A program made the translations under genes and the position numbers. From positions 310,001-374,000 of the forward strand of contig JAKJXP020000015.1 of assembly GCA_022225965.2 (NCBI GenBank): a stretch of 64,000 nt of DNA, written 5' to 3'. Shown here one piece after another: positions 47,448-61,282 of the stretch (position 1 is the first letter of the stretch; every line of letters begins with the position of its first letter). This stretch comes from Diatrype stigma. Its lineage: Eukaryota; Ascomycota; Sordariomycetes; Xylariales; Diatrypaceae. The notes beneath the pieces are model-generated. The model ran no database searches. It saw only the letters and a list, made by a program, of their open reading frames with translations, and was not told the DNA's origin.

Positions 47448-48879
47448 ATTTGGAGCGACACTTTTCCCACTGACTGATCGATTGAACGGACTGGATGACG
47501 GATGACGGAACGCGAGGGGCAATGGACTGTATATACCAAACCATGGACTGCACCTTCATGACCGGGAACGATGGGGGTTTCTCGGGACACACTGGCATCC
47601 TGTTACTGGGGGGGCCTTCTGTGGACACCATTGCATGTCACGACTGTTGACTTTTAGAGATACCATAGGATTGATGATAGAGGATGATAATGCCAGTAAC
47701 ACTTTTTACAAGTCTGTCTCTCCCCTTTGCTCGCGATGTTATACCGAGTGACCTAGTGATGATCGGACTTGTCAGTAATTCAAGCCGTTTACGGCTCTCT
47801 CCATTTTCTCGTTCAAAATTTCCTCAGTTAACATTATTTTCATTGACTCGGACCATGCATAACTACTCCGTGTTTCCCTACTTCCCCAGCCACGCGCACC
47901 ACATTGGACTCCCCATTTCCACAATTCAGCCCGCTTCTATTACCCATTTAGTGTAGAACTCTATCATGAAATATAAGCGCGAAGCACATATTCTAGCCGT
48001 CGTGGAAATAATTGGGCGCACATCTAGTTGTCTGCTGGACTTTATCCGTGACAGGTTTGACAGACGATCGCTGGAACACTTCCTACTGTACATAGCTGCG
48101 CCCCTTTGATGCTGACGGCGCGGAACCCGAGCCCCGCCTAAATTGCCGGCAGAGGGCACATTTACCGGACGACGGCAAGATCCGAGGCTATTAGTTTACC
48201 GTAATGATCACCGTCGACTAGCCACAAATCATTTTAGATCCCAAGGGAAAATCAAATCTCTTTGCAAATATTGTGACAAGGAAGGCATTCATGATGATGT
48301 CAATAATTGACCAGATTCCAAGACGCGCACCCCAGGGCCGCCGCCATTTCAGTTTGATCTGTCTGTATTATATCCAGCCCCAGCATCATACACTCCTATC
48401 ATATGGCAATGTGAGGTCCTATGCTTGATATTTGTTGAGGGGAAAGTAGAATGGATGTTGCCGATACTCAGTTCTGCACGCCAGGCCATTAATATCGGCC
48501 TACCTCGTTAGTTCCGGGTAAGTTGGCCACGCCGAATAGACCCCCTCCAGCGACATCCCCTCCAACGATGAGTTTTTGCGATTGATTCTGCTTTTCCGTT
48601 ATAGCGTTACCGTAGCCGGAACGCAACGGTTCAACGCGATCGATGCTCCGCACAATTAGCGGCCGCGATCGGTCTACTTGGTGGTGGGGGAGGAAAAGGG
48701 ACGTAGAATGCCGGCAGATGCCGCGCCTTCGAGGAATCCGCTACTACCTACCCATATACCTTGATGCGTGTGGTGAATAGCTCCATAAGACGGTTGATGT
48801 GAAGGGCGTGCATGAAATAACGATCACTCTGTTCACGCCATTCCTCACTTTATGCTAAGCCCCTATTTCGATCCTGACA
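47448..48879. other. intergenic
   Basis: No gene seen. It carries the subtilase 3' flank and the promoter side of the amidohydrolase gene. Confidence 0.5.
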
Positions 48880-50956
48880 ATGCCGACACTCTTCTATAAC
48901 GGACAGTTCTTCCAATCGGATACCGGGGGGAAGAACCACCGGTTCGCCGAATGCATATTAGCAGACGACGATGGAACCATCACGCACGTCGGCTCGCCGT
49001 CGGACCCGCAGGTCGCGGCGGCCGAAGCAGCGGGCGCCGCTACGTTGGACAAGCACGACATGCAGGGGCGCATCGTGCTGCCGGGGTTCATCGACGGCCA
49101 CATGCACCTGCTGATGATGGGGCAGGCGCTGCAGAAGTGCGCGCTGGACCACTGCCGGAACCTGGAGGACATCCGGGCCGCGATCCGGGCCTTCGCGGCG
49201 CGCCACCCGGAGGCGCCGCGCCTCCTGTGCAAGGGCTGGATGCACGCCATGACGGGCGGGCGGGCGCTCGCGAGCGCCCTCGACGACCTCGACCCCCGCC
49301 CCATCTTCATCGACTCCAAGGACCTGCACTTCACCTGGTGCAACTCGGCCGCCCTCGACGAGATGGGCATCCAGGACATGGCGGCCCACCCCCCGGAGGG
49401 CGGCGGCATCGAGCGCGACCCGGCCTCCGGCCGCGCCACCGGCCTCCTGTCCGAGGCCACCGTCGTCACCGTCGTGTGGCCGCACCTCGCGCGCGCCGCG
49501 CCCATGGCCGACAAGCTGGCGGCGATCCGCGCCGCCGTCGCCGCTTACAGCGCCGAGGGCTACACCGGGCTCGTCGAGATGGCCATGGACGAGAACGCGT
49601 GGGAGGCGCTGCAGCTCCTGCTCCTCCACGGGGACGAGGCGGCGAGGGGGACCCACCCGCTGCCCGTCCGCTTCGCCGTGCACTGGCTGATCACGCCGAG
49701 CAGGACCGAGGCCGGGAACCTGGCGCAGGTCGACCGGGCCATCGAGCTGAGCCGCCAGTCCGAAAGCCCCGACTGCCGCGTCGTCGGCATCAAGGTCATC
49801 ACGGACGGCGTCGTCGACGGCTGCACGGCCGCGCTGACGGAGCCGTACGTCGCCTCCTCCCCGGCCGGCACCGCCTGCGCCCCGGATCCCGTCTGGTCCC
49901 TCGCCGAGCTGGCCCCTGTCGTCCGCCGCGCCGACGACGCCGGCCTCCAGGTCGCCCTGCACGCCATTGGCGACCTCGCCGTCCGCAACGCCATCGACGC
50001 TCTGGAGCAGAACACCTCCGCTACAGCGACAGGGAAGAGGAGTGGGGGCAGGGGCAGACACCGCATCGAGCACCTAGAGCTGACGTCCCCCGAGGATGCC
50101 GCCCGCCTCGGCCGCCTCGGCATCACGGCGTCCGTGCAGCCCGTCCACGCGGATCCGTCGATCTTGCGCGCGTGGCCGGCGCTGCTCGGGAAGCAGCGGT
50201 GCGAGCGCGCTTGTGAGTTTCACAACCTTTCCTTTGCCCCTTTTTTTTGCAGGGTTTCTATGAATATCGCTTGATTTATCAATACTCTTACCCCTGAACA
50301 AAACGCCCACCCCTTTTCAAATCTCCGTCCAAAGCCTTCTTTTCTATCAATCTCAAAAGAGGGATCGTAGCTATAGATACGTACCTGATTAACGGGCCCC
50401 TCCCCCTACCCCCTCCATTGCAGTCGCGTACCGCGAGTTCGCCGACGGCGGCGCCGTGCTGGCCCTGGGCTCGGACGCGCCCACGGCGCCGCACCACCCG
50501 CTGCGCAACCTCTACACGGCGACGACGCGGCGGTCCGCGCGCCAGCCCGAGCTGCCCGCCACCGACGCCGTCAACCCGCACTTCGCTCTCGGGCTTGCCG
50601 CCGCCGTCGCCGCCGCCACCGAGGGCTCCGCCTACAGCTGCTTTGCGGAGTCCTGGGCCGGCCGCCTCGAGGCCGGTCGTTCGGCGGATTTCGCTGTCGT
50701 CGATATGGAGTAAGTGACTCGATCTGACCCCCACTCCCTTTTTTTGTTGTTGTGTGGGGTTTGGGGGTTTCCTACAATCATTCCCTTCGGTCTCGGAACT
50801 TGCTGTTTTTGTTTTCGATGCTATTTCTAGCAAAGCTGTCTACAATAGGATTTCAACTAATTATGCTTTCTCAGGTGGGATGCGGAGAAGCTGCTTGAAG
50901 CGAGAATTGTCCAGACGTGGTTTAAGGGCAAGAAGGTCTTCGATGCTGACATGTAG
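48880..50956 (+). CDS. YtcJ-like metal-dependent amidohydrolase (family 3)
   Basis: This encodes a cytosolic metal-dependent hydrolase of the amidohydrolase superfamily, close to bacterial YtcJ and N-substituted formamide deformylases; the substrate is unknown. Exons 48880-50212, 50424-50709 and 50875-50956 give 566 residues. The metal-site start is GFIDGHMHLL (His-x-His after the first strand), followed by the conserved IFIDSKDLHFTWCNSAAL and GLLSEATVV segments. HAIGDLAVRNAIDAL, HRIEHLEL, VQPVHA and LGSDAP supply further His/Asp ligands. The C-terminal part (RSADFAVVD, then a short last exon) rebuilds the small beta-domain. Exon 1 is very GC-rich with near-uniform C/G at third positions. No signal peptide is seen. 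Confidence 0.9.
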
Positions 50957-53693
50957 CCTGCAATCAAGTACGTTCACGGATGTAAGCAGGAGAGCATATA
51001 TATCATAGGGAACATGGTTCTAGTATATGATAACTCCTACTTAGACTCCTATTTATCCGTATCACGTATTATTGTAATATTTGGTATTACCCTCCTGAAT
51101 TCCCCTGGAGCGATCATGCATGGCAATAGGACTGGTGATCTGAATGCTCTAGATACAGCTCATGCGTTTATATACCTATGTCTTTCTGCATCTTCGACCA
51201 GCACTATGACGATACTTCGTGACAGACCGCCGGCTCTTGGCTTGAGCCAAGCCGTAAGATCAGCTTCGTCTGCGAAGATCGCCGCACCGTACCTCCGGCA
51301 AGCTCTGCCCCGGCTTATCCACAAGCCTCGTCGGAAGTTGCCTTGCGAAGTGATTCGTCGGACATCTCTATTGTACTCCGCATCGTTCCGAATATCATCG
51401 TCGCGTGACCACGCTGTTGCGTGTGTGTGGTTGGGGGGTCATCACATCCGCAGCAAGACACTTATAGTCGCCGAGTCTGGGCGAAGAGTCCTCTTTGCTT
51501 CTTTCGAGATACACCCCTCTTTTCGGTCCATCGACACTCAGCGACGCTCGTTGCAGCTTCCGAATTTAGATGAGCATAGATATATCGAAAGCATTCTAAT
51601 TTATCTTAGATCACAGTCGTGCCTAGGATGCTTGTGTAAGAGATGTGGGGGTCCTTGGCCTAGCATCCTGTAACCTCGTCATACATTGTAATACTTACAC
51701 ATCATCAACCTGGGCGCTGTATGGCTTTTGTATCATCCTATAGCTGTCCAAGCTAAGCGAGGCGTCATGAAATAACACTTGTTCCTTAGGGGGTTCTTGG
51801 ACTGTATATACCAAGCACTTGGCTGTGGATTACTGACCAGCATCGAGGTTAATTCCTGGGCATGCTACGTAGTTGGAGTTCTGGAAGGGACCGTCTAGAA
51901 TACAAGAGTCCAACGGCTTTCCCCATATTCCATTCGGTCTTCTACCTAGATACTTAGTTACCAGTGATGTTTCCCCCGCGCCCGGATATTAGCGCCTTCG
52001 TGCATAAGACGCGGTCGACTTGCATCCAAATACAATCAACCACGACCGGATCAGACCCTGGACCCTCCGGTCGTATGCCGCTGCGCTACGGCGGCTCGCT
52101 TGGGGCAAAGAAGCGGGGAACCGGTCCACAGTGTGACCAGCGAACCGGGGTGTAACCCGATGTTAGCGTCATTTTGTCAACTAACCTAACCTACACCCAT
52201 AGGACCAATGAATTGCACGTTCTGCCCGCCTCATTCTGCAGTTTGCTCTCGATGTGTGCATCTAAAGTACCTATGCTTACATGCAGTCATCCGGAGCAGA
52301 CGGGGGCAGGAGAACTCGCTCACTTGGGGGTAGCTTAACATCTCGAGGGGATGCTTATAAAAGCCAAGTAGCAATAGTTATACGCGATCTTGCGCATGCT
52401 CGTGGAGAAGCCGATGGCCACTCTGCACCGGGCCACCGGCCCCGCAAAGTTACGGAGGTGATAACAATTGAGTGGGTACCTAACCTACCGTCCGTAACCT
52501 GAGAAGCCGTCTCGGCTCCGTTTTGTCGCTGTTGCGGCAGAACGTTCGCTCATCTCTTCTAAGAAAAGCGCGTGTGTTACCTGGGTAGGTACTGCCCGGT
52601 TGCCTATCCAGGCAGCCCAGGCATGATCCCAGGCTACTTGATGGGCAGATGACAGATGACAGATGACAGATGACAGATGGCAGATGGCAGATGGCAGACG
52701 GAAACTGCAGAGCTCTGTGGTTATATACATAAGTAGGCAGCTCCTTCTCCCTATAGACGACTACCTTATACCTAGTTGGTGTGACAGTCAAGGCAACTAC
52801 GACGGTAGAAATTCGACCGTGCGGATCATGATGCAACCTTGAAGTTATGCCCCGAATCAGGCGAATAAGGCGTAAGTGTGTGCAGAAAGCGAGGAAGGGG
52901 CTATTGATGCATCTGCGTAGGTATACTGCCCGGTGCCATTGCCAACCCAGATTGCATTGCACTGCCCACACGCATGTGCCCACGTGCAGCATCCTATAAA
53001 GTACCACTCAGACTTCTACTACCACACCGAACACAGAAAGACAGGATGTAGGGATAAGGCCCTTCCAAGAATTAACAACATACCTTAGGCCCCCACGACA
53101 CTCCATCTGAACCAATTCGGCTTTCAGAATCAGTTTATTGCAGGTGCTATTGCAGGTATTATTCTTGTCCCAACGTTATCTAATCGCCAGTTGGGCAGTG
53201 CTATGACTTAGGGGTTCTGTAGTGTCTTGGGCTTTCATGGGACTGTCTTGGGAGTTCTTGGATCTACCCATTTCGACAAGCCCGCGTTCCTTGGCGGTCA
53301 GGCCTCTCAGCCAGTCAGCTCTCCTTTCTCCCTTCTTTCGTCCACTTTACCTAAACCAGAGGCCCATGTAACCGCGACGTTCATACATAATAACATGACG
53401 ATGCCGAGAACCCGCCAGTAAACGCCATTCCGCGCATGTTGAGGCTGCCTGCCTATAGGTGGTAGCTTCGCTCTCTCAACCTGTGCTGCGTGCGTGCGTG
53501 CAGTAGGCCCTTGGCACCCAGCATTGGCACTGCTGTGCTACCGCCTCACATGATGGGGGACATAGGCGGGGATGAAGAGGGTATATCTACCTCTGCCCCA
53601 CGCTACGATCTTGGTTCCCATTTTCCAGAACAAGTCCCAGATCCTTTTTTGGATTCTTACCAATAACCATCCTACTGCTGACTCATTACGTGA
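50957..53693. other. intergenic with one long but unsupported ORF
   Basis: A 219-codon plus-strand ORF (51014-51673) resembles no family and has unconvincing composition; the opposite strand of the same segment also has protein-like pieces. An 8-copy 7-bp repeat lies at 52646-52701. The segment before 53694 is the ENA-type ATPase promoter. Confidence 0.45.
52646..52701. repeat. 7-bp tandem repeat CAGATGR, eight copies
   Basis: Four copies of CAGATGA are followed by three CAGATGG and one CAGACGG, exactly 56 bases. Confidence 0.92.
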
Positions 53694-56600
53694 ATGGGTA
53701 TAGAGACTACTGTTGTTGTCGAGGAGTCGACTGAACCTCCTATATGTGGTTTGACCAATGCCACACGAACAAAACCGCCTGGCGTAAGCACCCAGGGGTC
53801 AACGATAACAACATTATCCGGTGCAACGCCTACTTCAGCAACCACTTCTGATCCGAAGACTCCGACCAATGAGAAACCAGCTCTCGATTCAACTACCGAT
53901 GCTCGCCACCAGAATCCAGTAGACCCTCATATCTTGCCTAGTAGCCAGCTTGAAGCTTTCTTCAAGACAAGCATCCAGCATGGCCTCAGCAGCGATGAAG
54001 CTGCTCGTCGCTTGGAGCAGGATGGGCCAAACAAGGTTGAGGGTGCTAAAGGGTTATCCCTGTGGAAGATTCTCGTGAGGCAGGTGTCAAACGCTCTGAC
54101 TATGGTTCTCTTTATCGTCATGGCTCTATCATTTGCTATCCAGGACTTTATCGAGGGCGGAGTCATTGCGGCTGTCATCCTGCTCAATATAGTTGTCGGG
54201 TGAGTAATTCTGCCTGGGTGCTCTTGCGGTGCTCTTGCCGACAGCGCCACATGCCCATCATGGAAGGGTCATGATACTAACGCTCACATATCCGATCTCA
54301 GTCTGGTCCAAGATTACCGTGCTGAACAGACTATCCAGTCTCTATTCGCACTATCTGCACCAACGTGCAAAGTCATCCGATCAGGGGAGATCGAAACCAT
54401 CAAGGCCGAAGTTCTCGTCAAAGGTGATATTGTATTACTCAACGTTGGAGACATCGTCCCTGCTGATCTCCGTCTCGTCGACGGCTTGAACTTGTCGACC
54501 GATGAGGCCCTCCTTACTGGCGAATCACTCCCTATCAGCAAGAATGCTGATGCCATCTTGGATACTGCCGACGTTCCTCTTGGCGACCGCGTGAACATGC
54601 TGTATTCTGCAAGTACTATTACGCGTGGTCGAGGAACAGGCATCGTCACTGCTACGGCGATGGCGACAGAAGTCGGCAAAATCGCCGAAATGTTACGGTC
54701 GAACCCATCCGCCAATGGCAATGAATCTAAGGTGAACATGTTCCTCAAGCGTGTCAAGGCCACTCTACGTAGCATTCTCGGGTTAGAGGGGACCCCCCTC
54801 CAGGTGAAGCTTAGCAAGTTTGCTCTGCTTTTATTCGGCTTTGCAATTCTCCTTGCTGTCATTGTCTTCTCCACAGCCAAGTGGGACGTCTCCGACGATG
54901 TTCTCATTTATGGCATCTGTGTCGGTGTTGCTGTCATCCCCGAATCGCTCATCGCCGTTCTGACCATCTCCATGGCAGTGGGGACCAAGGCTATGGCCAA
55001 AGGAAATGTCATTGTCCGCAAGCTGTCGGCCTTGGAAGCCGTTGGTGGAGTGACTAATATTTGCTCCGACAAGACTGGTACTCTCACTCAGGGGAAGATG
55101 ATTACCCGAAAGGTCTGGCTTCGTGACGGTGCTATGGCAACTGTCAATGACTGCACACACCCCTTTGATCCCTCCAGCGGCAAGGTCACGTGGGATGACG
55201 AGCACCAGGAGCCTGATAAGGTCGTCTCCCGCCTACCCCGTAGCGCCAAGAAATTTGTGCAGTGTCTTTCGCTGTGCAATAATGCTACCGTTACTGAAGG
55301 CAAGTCCGCCTCGGTCGATGATACGGCTGACACATCCACTATATCTACCTCGGAAGTCTCTAAGTGGGCGGCCGTTGGTGAACCCACCGAGATCGCTCTC
55401 CATGTCTTCGCTATGCGGTTCGGGATGAGCAAGTCGGTCGTCTCGCAAGCAAACAACGTCCAGCTACTTGCGGAACACCCCTTCGACTCTTCATGCAAGC
55501 GTATGACCGTCGTTTATTCGACTCCCGGTTCTGATACGGCTGATGTATATACCAAAGGCGCCCTTGAGGCTCTTTTACCGCTCTTGGACGCCCCCGAGGA
55601 AGTTAAAACTGAATTCACTGTCAAGGCCGAGTCCATGGCTGCTGAGGGTCTCCGTGTCCTCTGCATCGCGCATAAGTCTGTTGGGGTCCACGATTCTCTA
55701 AAAGAGGCCCGTGAATTTGCGGAATGCAAGCTGGTTCCCCTTGGCCTTGCTGGACTATACGATCCTCCTCGCCTCGAATCTGCCGACGCAGTGGAGAAGT
55801 GTAGAATCGCAGGCATTTCGGTTCACATGCTTACTGGCGATCACATTAAGACTGCCACCGCTATTGCCCACGAAGTTGGAATTCTTGGGAAAGATCTCAC
55901 TGCCTCCGAGGCTGAGAATGCCATCATGCCTGCCTCCTTGTTCGACGCCCTGACTGACGCACACATCGATGCTATGGATAAGCTGCCGCTTGTTCTTGCC
56001 CGCTGTAGCCCTTCGACGAAAGTCCGCATGGTCGAGGCCATGCACCGTCGAGGGGCATTTTGTGTCATGACTGGTGACGGCGTGAATGACTCACCCGCGC
56101 TGAAGAAGTCCGATGTTGGTATAGCGATGGGTCTAAACGGTAGTGATGTGGCCAAGGAAGCCTCAGACATGGTACTGACAGACGATAATTTCGCCTCGAT
56201 CGTGACTGCTGTAGAAGAAGGTCGACGTCTGTTCGACAATATTCAAAAGGTAAGCATCGATACCATACCCTGCTTCTTCGCCAATATCTGTTGGTTCTCG
56301 TCCTAACCACGTGGCAGTTCCTTCTCCATCTTCTCGTCTCCAATATTGCCCAGGTTTTACTTCTCCTGATCGGACTAGCTTTCAAGGATGACAGTGGCAG
56401 GTCGGTCTTCCCGTTGTCGCCCATTGAGATCCTCTGGGCCAACCTCATCACCTCATCGTTCCTCGCCCTAGGCTTAGGCCTCGAGAAGGCGCAACCCGAC
56501 ATTATGCTGCGCCCGCCCCATGACCTCCGCGTTGGCGTTTTCACGAATGAGATCATCATGGATAAGATGGCGTATGGCTTCTTCATGGGGGCGCTGTGTA

Positions 56601-57094
56601 TCGCCGCATTCGTCTCGGTCGTGTACAGTCATCCGGCAGGGCCCTTCCGCCTTGGTCACGAATGCAACGACGGGTGGAACCCATCGTGCGACGCCGTGTT
56701 CCGCGCACGCGCCACGACCTACGCGACGCTGAGCTTCCTACTACTGGTCACGGCCTGGGAGGTCAAGCACTTTACACGCTCATTATTCGCCATGTATCCG
56801 GAATTATGGGGAAAGAGTCCCTTCTCGGTCTTCCATACCGTTTGGCACAATCGGTTCCTCTTCGGCGCTGTTGCCGCCGGCTTCCTCGTCACCTTTCCCG
56901 TTGTCTACCTCCCCAAGATTGACACCCTCGTTTTCAAGCACGATGCTATAACTTGGGAGTGGGGCATCGTGGCCGCCTGTGTCGTTGTTTACGTCGCCCT
57001 TGTCGAGCTCTGGAAGGCAGGCAAAAGAAGGCTCGGTATGGGCGTTTCCGTTTACGGACAGCAGCGTAGTGACGAGGCCGGAGACGAGGTTTGA
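53694..57094 (+). CDS. ENA-type P-type ATPase (class IID sodium/potassium efflux pump)
   Basis: A plasma-membrane ATP-driven cation pump that exports Na+ (and K+ or Li+) at high salt or alkaline pH. Exons 53694-54199, 54302-56249 and 56318-57094 give 1076 residues. The N-terminus is a Thr/Ser/Pro-rich cytosolic extension of about 75 residues before the cation ATPase N-domain (HGLSSDEAARRLEQDGPN). The actuator motif TGES is at 241-244, the fourth transmembrane helix carries VIPESLIAVL, and the phosphorylated Asp425 is in ICSDKTGTLTQGK. The hinge segment TGDGVNDSPAL is at about 759-769. The last exon supplies helices five to ten. All catalytic motifs are intact. The class IID assignment rests on the helix-four and DKTGT-flanking sequence; a Ca2+ ATPase is less likely. 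Confidence 0.92.
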
Positions 57095-58315
57095 GCCATC
57101 GGGGCTTACTATGGCTTGTAGGTCCAGCAATGCTTCTCTAATCAGTCCTCTGGTTCGAGGGCGCTTGAAAGGTCGTTTCGTGGCTTGTTGTTCCGTTCAT
57201 AGATGCCTGGACATGTTTTCTCCCAGCTCAGGGGAACCTGCATGGGCTCAATTTCTCACCTGGCAGGTTGGATGAGAACGGACACAACGTAGCATACCGT
57301 TTCTTTCTTTCCGGCTCACCGTAGCCTTTCTCTCTCGCTCCCTACTTGTGTATCCTCTGCACGTAGGTTCTACCAAGCATAATGTAGGTTGAACTGTTTC
57401 TTTGAGGCATCGACCTGTTTTCCCCTTATCTGTTTCCGGGGTTGTGGTAGATTATGATCATGATTAAGTGTAAGGTTTATAAGTTGCCTCCTTCAACAAC
57501 ACACCCAACTCATGTTTCATTCTCTACTTGGTAGTTTAGAAGATTGCATAGCATAGTCAAAATCAATCATCGATTACTTTCAATGAACTTTCACATTTGC
57601 AGTACTGCTGGCTTCTGGATCACAACGACTATTGGGCCTAGTGGTTTCCTATTGTATCCTATATATGTAACTGCTATCGCTTTCGAGTCATGGGCCTATC
57701 ACGGGTAATGAGTAGAAAACCATGATGGCGTCTCGTCTGTATAACTCGGCTATCAATAATTCGCAGTATTACAGTGCAGGACAAGAGCGGGCAGCTTAAG
57801 TAGGCAGTCAAGTAGAACGCTAAAAGGAGGGGGGAGCGGGCGGGGAGGACGGGAGTACAAACACCAATCCGAATCCACGATTTCGATAATGATAGACACG
57901 ATTAAGATCCAACAGGATGGTCTGCTTGTGTGAATATAGATGAGCTTTCATGATGTTCATATGAAAGACGGAGCTATAAGCAAACATAGTACAGGAATGA
58001 AGTGTGTATATTAATATTATGTCTACTATGAAGTGACAGCGATGCAAAGACACACCTTCTCAGCCATCTATCAGTCTACCCTCAAGCAAGTCTTTCCTCA
58101 CAAAGCACATCATCTCCGTTGTGGTTTTACACACTGTCCTTTCTCTGTCAGACATGGCTTCAGATCCTCTCTGGAATGAGCCGGTTTCCCGCAACAACCT
58201 CCATCTTTCTCTGCATGCCAATGAAAGATTATGTCCTAAACACTCGTAGATACCTCTTCCGTCTATGGAAAACATGACATATGTCCAAGGTATTCGTCAT
58301 AGGAACCATAAGCAT
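57095..58315. other. intergenic, convergent 3' ends
   Basis: Between the ENA-type ATPase and the minus-strand BTB gene. No gene or strong repeat seen; presumably 3' untranslated sequence on both sides. Confidence 0.5.
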
Positions 58316-59797
58316 TCACCATCCAAAACCAGTGGCAGAATCGCTTGCAGATTCCTTGCCGTTGCCACTATTCCATGACTGGGCAATCATGGCCCGTTGA
58401 GAAGCAACTCTCTCCCGTGGATCAATCCAGGTGTCTTTGTAAACGAAGTTGCCCACTTGGAACTTCTGCGTTTGGTTCTCGGGAACGTCAAAATCAGCAT
58501 TGACACCTGATATTTCGGCCTGAGATTTAAGATGGTCAATGTGCTCGTCTCCCAGGGAAATGGGTGTAATTTCTTCAACGCAACGTTGAGCCGACTCCCG
58601 AAATCCGAGGTTACAGTGCTGGTGTCCCTGAATCTGTTGCCAATTGGCGCTGGTAAAGGCAATGAACTTGATGGATTGCAGGGTGTTCGTCAATTGATTG
58701 ATGCTGCCGGAAAAGTCGGTAGCACTAGGAACCGGATACAGCCCAGACTGGACCAATGCCGGAATCGCGGAGCCAAGGAGCATTGCCTCACACTCCTGAA
58801 TGTCCTTACCGATCTTGCAATATCTAACACCAGGGTCTCGTTTTCCATAAGTCAATGCTTCGACAGGGGCCTTGACTGCAGCCAGGAGTTTCTCGATCGT
58901 GGATGCTCTGGTGGCAGAGATTAAATCTGAGTCATAATATCAGCAAAGGAACTCGCAAGAGAATGAGAAGAGAATAGGGAATCGAAACGAACCAATGATT
59001 CCAGGAGGGAGGATCATCTCCTTAAGAGGGCTGTCTGCAATATTCAGAAGGTCGCCTCCAGTATCAACCTTGGAACTGACGATCATAGCATAGACCATAT
59101 CTTGGAACAGCTTCTCATTGCCAAGTTCCCAAGCAATCCAAGCAACCTTGTGGCAATGGTAGAGATGGTCTTTTTCACAAGCATAGGAAGTGAAGGCAGA
59201 AATCCACTTTCGAGCCCATGGAAAAACTAGATGTGTGCACTTGAAACGTCCCGTAAGGAGCATGAGCTCAAACAGGTCGTCAAGGGGAAGGGTAGAAGGC
59301 ACCTTGGAGAACTGATAGTGAATAATCCGGAACATGATGTCGAGAGCCTTCAAATCTCCGTCGACCTCAAGAACCCAGTCTCCACTGGCCGGTCGCACCG
59401 CATCCTGTCCATAGAGGACCTTACGCCAGACCGGGGAAGCGGTAGCAATGGAGCATGCAGATACCTTAAACTTAGTCAAGACATTTGCAGTAGTAACCTG
59501 AAACGTCGCATCGCTGTCAACATGGAAGCTGACGACAACATCGTGGGTGGTAGAGTCTTCGGCAGTGGAGTCTCCATCGCCAGAATCTTGGGTAGTAGAG
59601 TCTTGAATATCCTTGATATCCTCAACGGCGTCTTGGACACCATCATCAAGGTCATCTGTGGCATCGTGCTGCATAGCCATGTCCGTGGTTGCACTCTGGA
59701 TATCCTCCGTAGAGGTGGTCGACGCATCAGAAGCTTGGTGCTCTTTGATCGGACTCAGGACATGGGGAAGAGGCTCAACAGCCGCGTGAGTAGCCAT
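58316..59797 (-). CDS. BTB/POZ-domain protein
   Basis: A 471-residue protein in exons 59797-58993 and 58926-58316. After an acidic, Thr/Asp-rich N-terminus with repeated D-S-T motifs, residues about 107-220 match the fungal BTB/POZ-like fold: HDVVVSF, a SIATASPVWRKVLYG helix, then LDIMFRIIHYQFSKVPSTLPLDDLFELMLLTGRF. BTB domains mediate dimerisation and often link targets to Cul3 ubiquitin ligases; many fungal members have no known role. The exon junction (donor GTTCGT) joins PPGII to DLISATRASTIEKLL. The C-terminal part is a Cys/Gln-containing region with no recognised domain. Reading on past exon 1 gives a Phe-rich run and early stop, which supports the intron. Confidence 0.82.
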
Positions 59798-61282
59798 GAT
59801 CTAGATGATACTGGACAATGGTAAGCAATGGTTAAGGTCCGAGACAAATATCATATGGATACAACGAATGGCGGTGGGATGTTGAAATGGCTGGCTTCAG
59901 ATTGTAAATGTGACAGAAGAAGTTGCAAGTACGCCACAGAGGTGTTCAAGGAAGTAATAGGTAAAGGTGACAGGAAGGGCAATCAACGGGAAGTGAATTT
60001 TGCCACAAATAAGGTAATTGGTTGAAGAGTCCAATTTGTGTTTGGGGAAGGAGGTGTAGGAAATCAACTGTTCCCGGTCCAGTATCTGTTGGGTCTTGGA
60101 GAGAAAAGTGAATTGGGTACAAATGTACCTACCTGGATACTTAGATAAGGATGTGAATTACACGCCAGCCCAGACCGAGTGATGCCTGTATGATGATTCA
60201 GGACAATAGCGAGAGATGCAAGCGTAATTCGTCTAAAGCGTCAACTTTCCGGGTTGTTGGCATCCGATGGCCTGGACAGAGCTGGAGACGAAGGAATAGG
60301 ATCTTGTCGATTGAGCAACGCAATATATATGGTATTTGCCTTGTGAGGTGGTATGGGCTTCTGATCAATTGACAGTAGAAGATGAATACACCGGAAAGGA
60401 AAATAGGTAGTAGAAGTGTTACCAGTAGTAGTGATAGGCAAAGTTTCCTTGTGGTTTGGGAAGGAACGCTGTGGGAAGAGGCGTTGTGGGAGGAAACAAG
60501 TTACAAGCTGCCCTGCTTAAGTATTATTGCGTTTGTAACTGGCAACAGCAAGCGTGCCTAGGCCTAGTAGTGTTACAGTAGGCAGGTACTAGTAGCTAGG
60601 CATGCCGTATGTACGCAGAAACCTGGAGCAATGGGAGTGGACAATAGGAAGCTGGACAGTGGGAGCATCGGCCTATCGTGAGAGTGGTGGCTGCCCTCAG
60701 GCAGCACCGTCACCATCACTACTACTTACCATCACACCACCATAGGTGCTAGTATCACTGTACGTACGTGGAGGATAAGGATAAGGGATAATAAGGAAGC
60801 TGACCAATAGGAGTACCTAGGTATTTGCTTGGTATTCTCGGCATGGAGAATGCCTGAGGGCATCCATACAATTTGCATATATGTATGTCTGGGTTTAGAT
60901 CTATAACAAGGCGTGAATCTTGAACGCAAACGTTGAAAGAATCCGATGGAAAGACCTTGTTGGTAAGACTGAATGCTGCCAGGAGAAAATGCTTGCTAAA
61001 CACAATATTATTATACATGCTAATAGTACCAGGTTCTAAATGCCTTGACTTTTGTGCCCCTTTACCTGCCCCTATTCCCAATCTGAAAAGCGCACATATT
61101 ATAAATTGCCTTGTTCTTCTTGGTATCAAGTAGATGGCAATGCTTCTGTATACAAAGGCATGCTTCGTAAAGAGGGGGATCCGCGCTTATTCCGAGCATG
61201 GCTGGGTACAACGTCCGAGAAGAAAGCCCCGTAAGAAGGCTAGCATTGTAGAAATGGAGGCTGTCGATGCCAAACGCTTAGC
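59798..61282. other. intergenic
   Basis: BTB promoter side and UBC6 3' side. It contains TACCTAGGTA at 60814-60823. No gene supported. Confidence 0.5.

Noticed and set aside
48951..50216. 421-codon alternative frame in the amidohydrolase locus
   Set aside because: Arg/Pro/Gly-rich off-frame translation caused by strong third-position C/G bias of the real gene.
51014..51673. 219-codon ORF downstream of the amidohydrolase
   Set aside because: No recognisable family and no coding-like composition. An ORF this long is possible by chance in 64 kb, and the reverse strand of the same piece also has protein-like fragments.
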